A stretch of 6,196 bases of DNA, from positions 3,744-9,939 of the forward strand of contig JAABYK010000042.1 in assembly GCA_011775825.1 (NCBI GenBank), given 5' to 3'. The notes below the pieces were generated by a model. The model did no database searches. It was not told where the DNA came from and saw nothing but the letters and a program-made list of their open reading frames with translations. The position numbers and the translations under genes were made by a program. Each line of letters begins with the position of its first letter. Position 1 is the first letter of the stretch. The DNA comes from Candidatus Zhuqueibacterota bacterium. Its GTDB lineage: Bacteria > Zhuqueibacterota > Zhuqueibacteria > Oceanimicrobiales > Oceanimicrobiaceae. This document shows, piece by piece, positions 5,476 through 6,196 of the stretch.

Positions 5476-6196
5476 TTAAAACAAAGGCGTGGGAATGTCT
5501 CCCCATTTGACATACTCCGGCGGTGTCTTGATTGCCGTCACCTCGCCTTTGGCTTTATCCACGTACGCCAAAAGGACAGGCTGCCTTCCGTACGCATTCT
5601 CGATAATGTCTCGACCTTGCATCAACTGGTTTGTCACGAGTTTGGCCTTTGTGAACAGCACTTTGTATTTGCTGCGGTCATAATTTGCCGGCTGATGATG
5701 TCCGTGCACGCCCTCCGGTATGTTCTCGAGGGGCACATCCGGCAAATACCACTCAGCCGGGACGACGTAATTGAGATAAACCTCGGCGTGGCCATTCTGT
5801 GCTTGATGCATGCGGAGCGCCACATCCGGATCCTTGAGCACAATTTGCACTATTTTCTGCAGTTCCGGTTCGCTCATGTATTCTGCCGAGATGGTCACGC
5901 TGTTCTCGGAAGAAACGGCCGCGATCTTGGACAAAGAATAGTTGCGCAGAGCAAAGGCGGCGCTTATCGAGATCGTCAGGACCAACAAATAGAGTCCCAC
6001 CGCTGCGAACCGCCCAAAACGCGATTTGGGCAAACCGAGTAGTTTGTCGAAAAAGGCAAATCGGCCCGGAAGGAACATCGACGTTTGGGCTTGATAGGCC
6101 TTGTAGCGCTCACCGAATTGTTGCTCACATTCCCGCTCTTCTTTTTTGGCAAGCAAGAAATAGACAAACAGCATGGTCACGTAGATGATCAGCACC
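5476..6196 (-). CDS. 3' part of ICMT/PEMT-like membrane methyltransferase with C-terminal extension
   Basis: Partial: the frame runs off the right edge and the beginning is missing. A GTG at 6195 is probably internal. The first ~44 visible residues end a membrane helix (about 1-15) and continue AKKEERECEQQFGERYKAY (16-34) to MFLPG (40-44). The paired Glu, FGxxY and closing Pro resemble the cytoplasmic tail that ends isoprenylcysteine carboxyl methyltransferase-like and phospholipid N-methyltransferase-like proteins. Most such proteins stop there. This one goes on for ~195 residues: a basic stretch (51-63), another membrane helix (about 64-83) and a soluble region (84-239), probably extracytoplasmic, with a short His-containing segment GVHGHHQP (162-169) and a conserved-looking end VKWGDIPTPLF. 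I do not recognise that last domain. Substrate unknown. The methyltransferase call rests on the tail alone. Confidence 0.65.
   Translation of the reverse strand, partial: VLIIYVTMLFVYFLLAKKEERECEQQFGERYKAYQAQTSMFLPGRFAFFDKLLGLPKSRFGRFAAVGLYLLVLTISISAAFALRNYSLSKIAAVSSENSVTISAEYMSEPELQKIVQIVLKDPDVALRMHQAQNGHAEVYLNYVVPAEWYLPDVPLENIPEGVHGHHQPANYDRSKYKVLFTKAKLVTNQLMQGRDIIENAYGRQPVLLAYVDKAKGEVTAIKTPPEYVKWGDIPTPLF

Noticed and set aside
5425..6042. A 205-codon plus-strand open frame opposite the methyltransferase-like gene
   Set aside because: The minus-strand frame has membrane helices and family-like motifs; the plus frame starts in repeat DNA and has Cys/His/Arg-rich antisense-like composition.

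Overview
The window looks like a chromosomal piece of a Gram-negative-type bacterium, most plausibly of the Bacteroidota/FCB breadth (Bacteroidota, Calditrichota or KSB1-like lineages). This is inference from gene content: a complete bacterial kynureninase and kynurenine 3-monooxygenase, a membrane-anchored TlpA-like thioredoxin, and gene-poor gaps filled with palindromic repeats. No rRNA, tRNA or marker gene is present to fix the taxonomy.

Left part (1-4366, plus strand). kynU (61-1341) and kmo (2993-4366) encode two enzymes of the kynurenine pathway of tryptophan degradation. KMO hydroxylates kynurenine to 3-hydroxykynurenine, and KynU then cleaves that to 3-hydroxyanthranilate, the precursor of quinolinate and NAD. 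They are separated by a long imperfect palindromic element (1383-1541) and by a 452-residue protein (1616-2974). That protein has a Lys-rich tail, an unrecognised N-terminal domain, an acidic Trp-containing linker and C-terminal TPR-like helices. Its stop lies 18 bases before the kmo start, so those two are probably co-transcribed.

Middle (4367-4557). This is a convergent gap with a perfect 12-bp GC-rich hairpin that has no T-tract, followed by a T-rich stretch.

Right part (4558-6196, minus strand). A TlpA/ResA-type thioredoxin with an N-terminal membrane anchor (4558-5121) has an excellent Shine-Dalgarno sequence. Upstream of it is a 354-bp gap filled with repeats: a 14-bp perfect inverted repeat built on a TGCAAAAAT core, a 10-bp inverted repeat, and a REPIN-like pair of inverted C-rich/G-rich hairpin units. 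Beyond the gap is the 3' part of a membrane protein whose first visible residues match the end of the isoprenylcysteine/phospholipid methyltransferase family, followed by an extra membrane helix and an unrecognised domain. It runs off the right edge.

No mobile-element protein, CRISPR array, phage gene or defence system is visible. The less ordinary content is the TPR protein between the two kynurenine genes, the C-terminal extension of the methyltransferase-like protein, and the dense, structured repeats.
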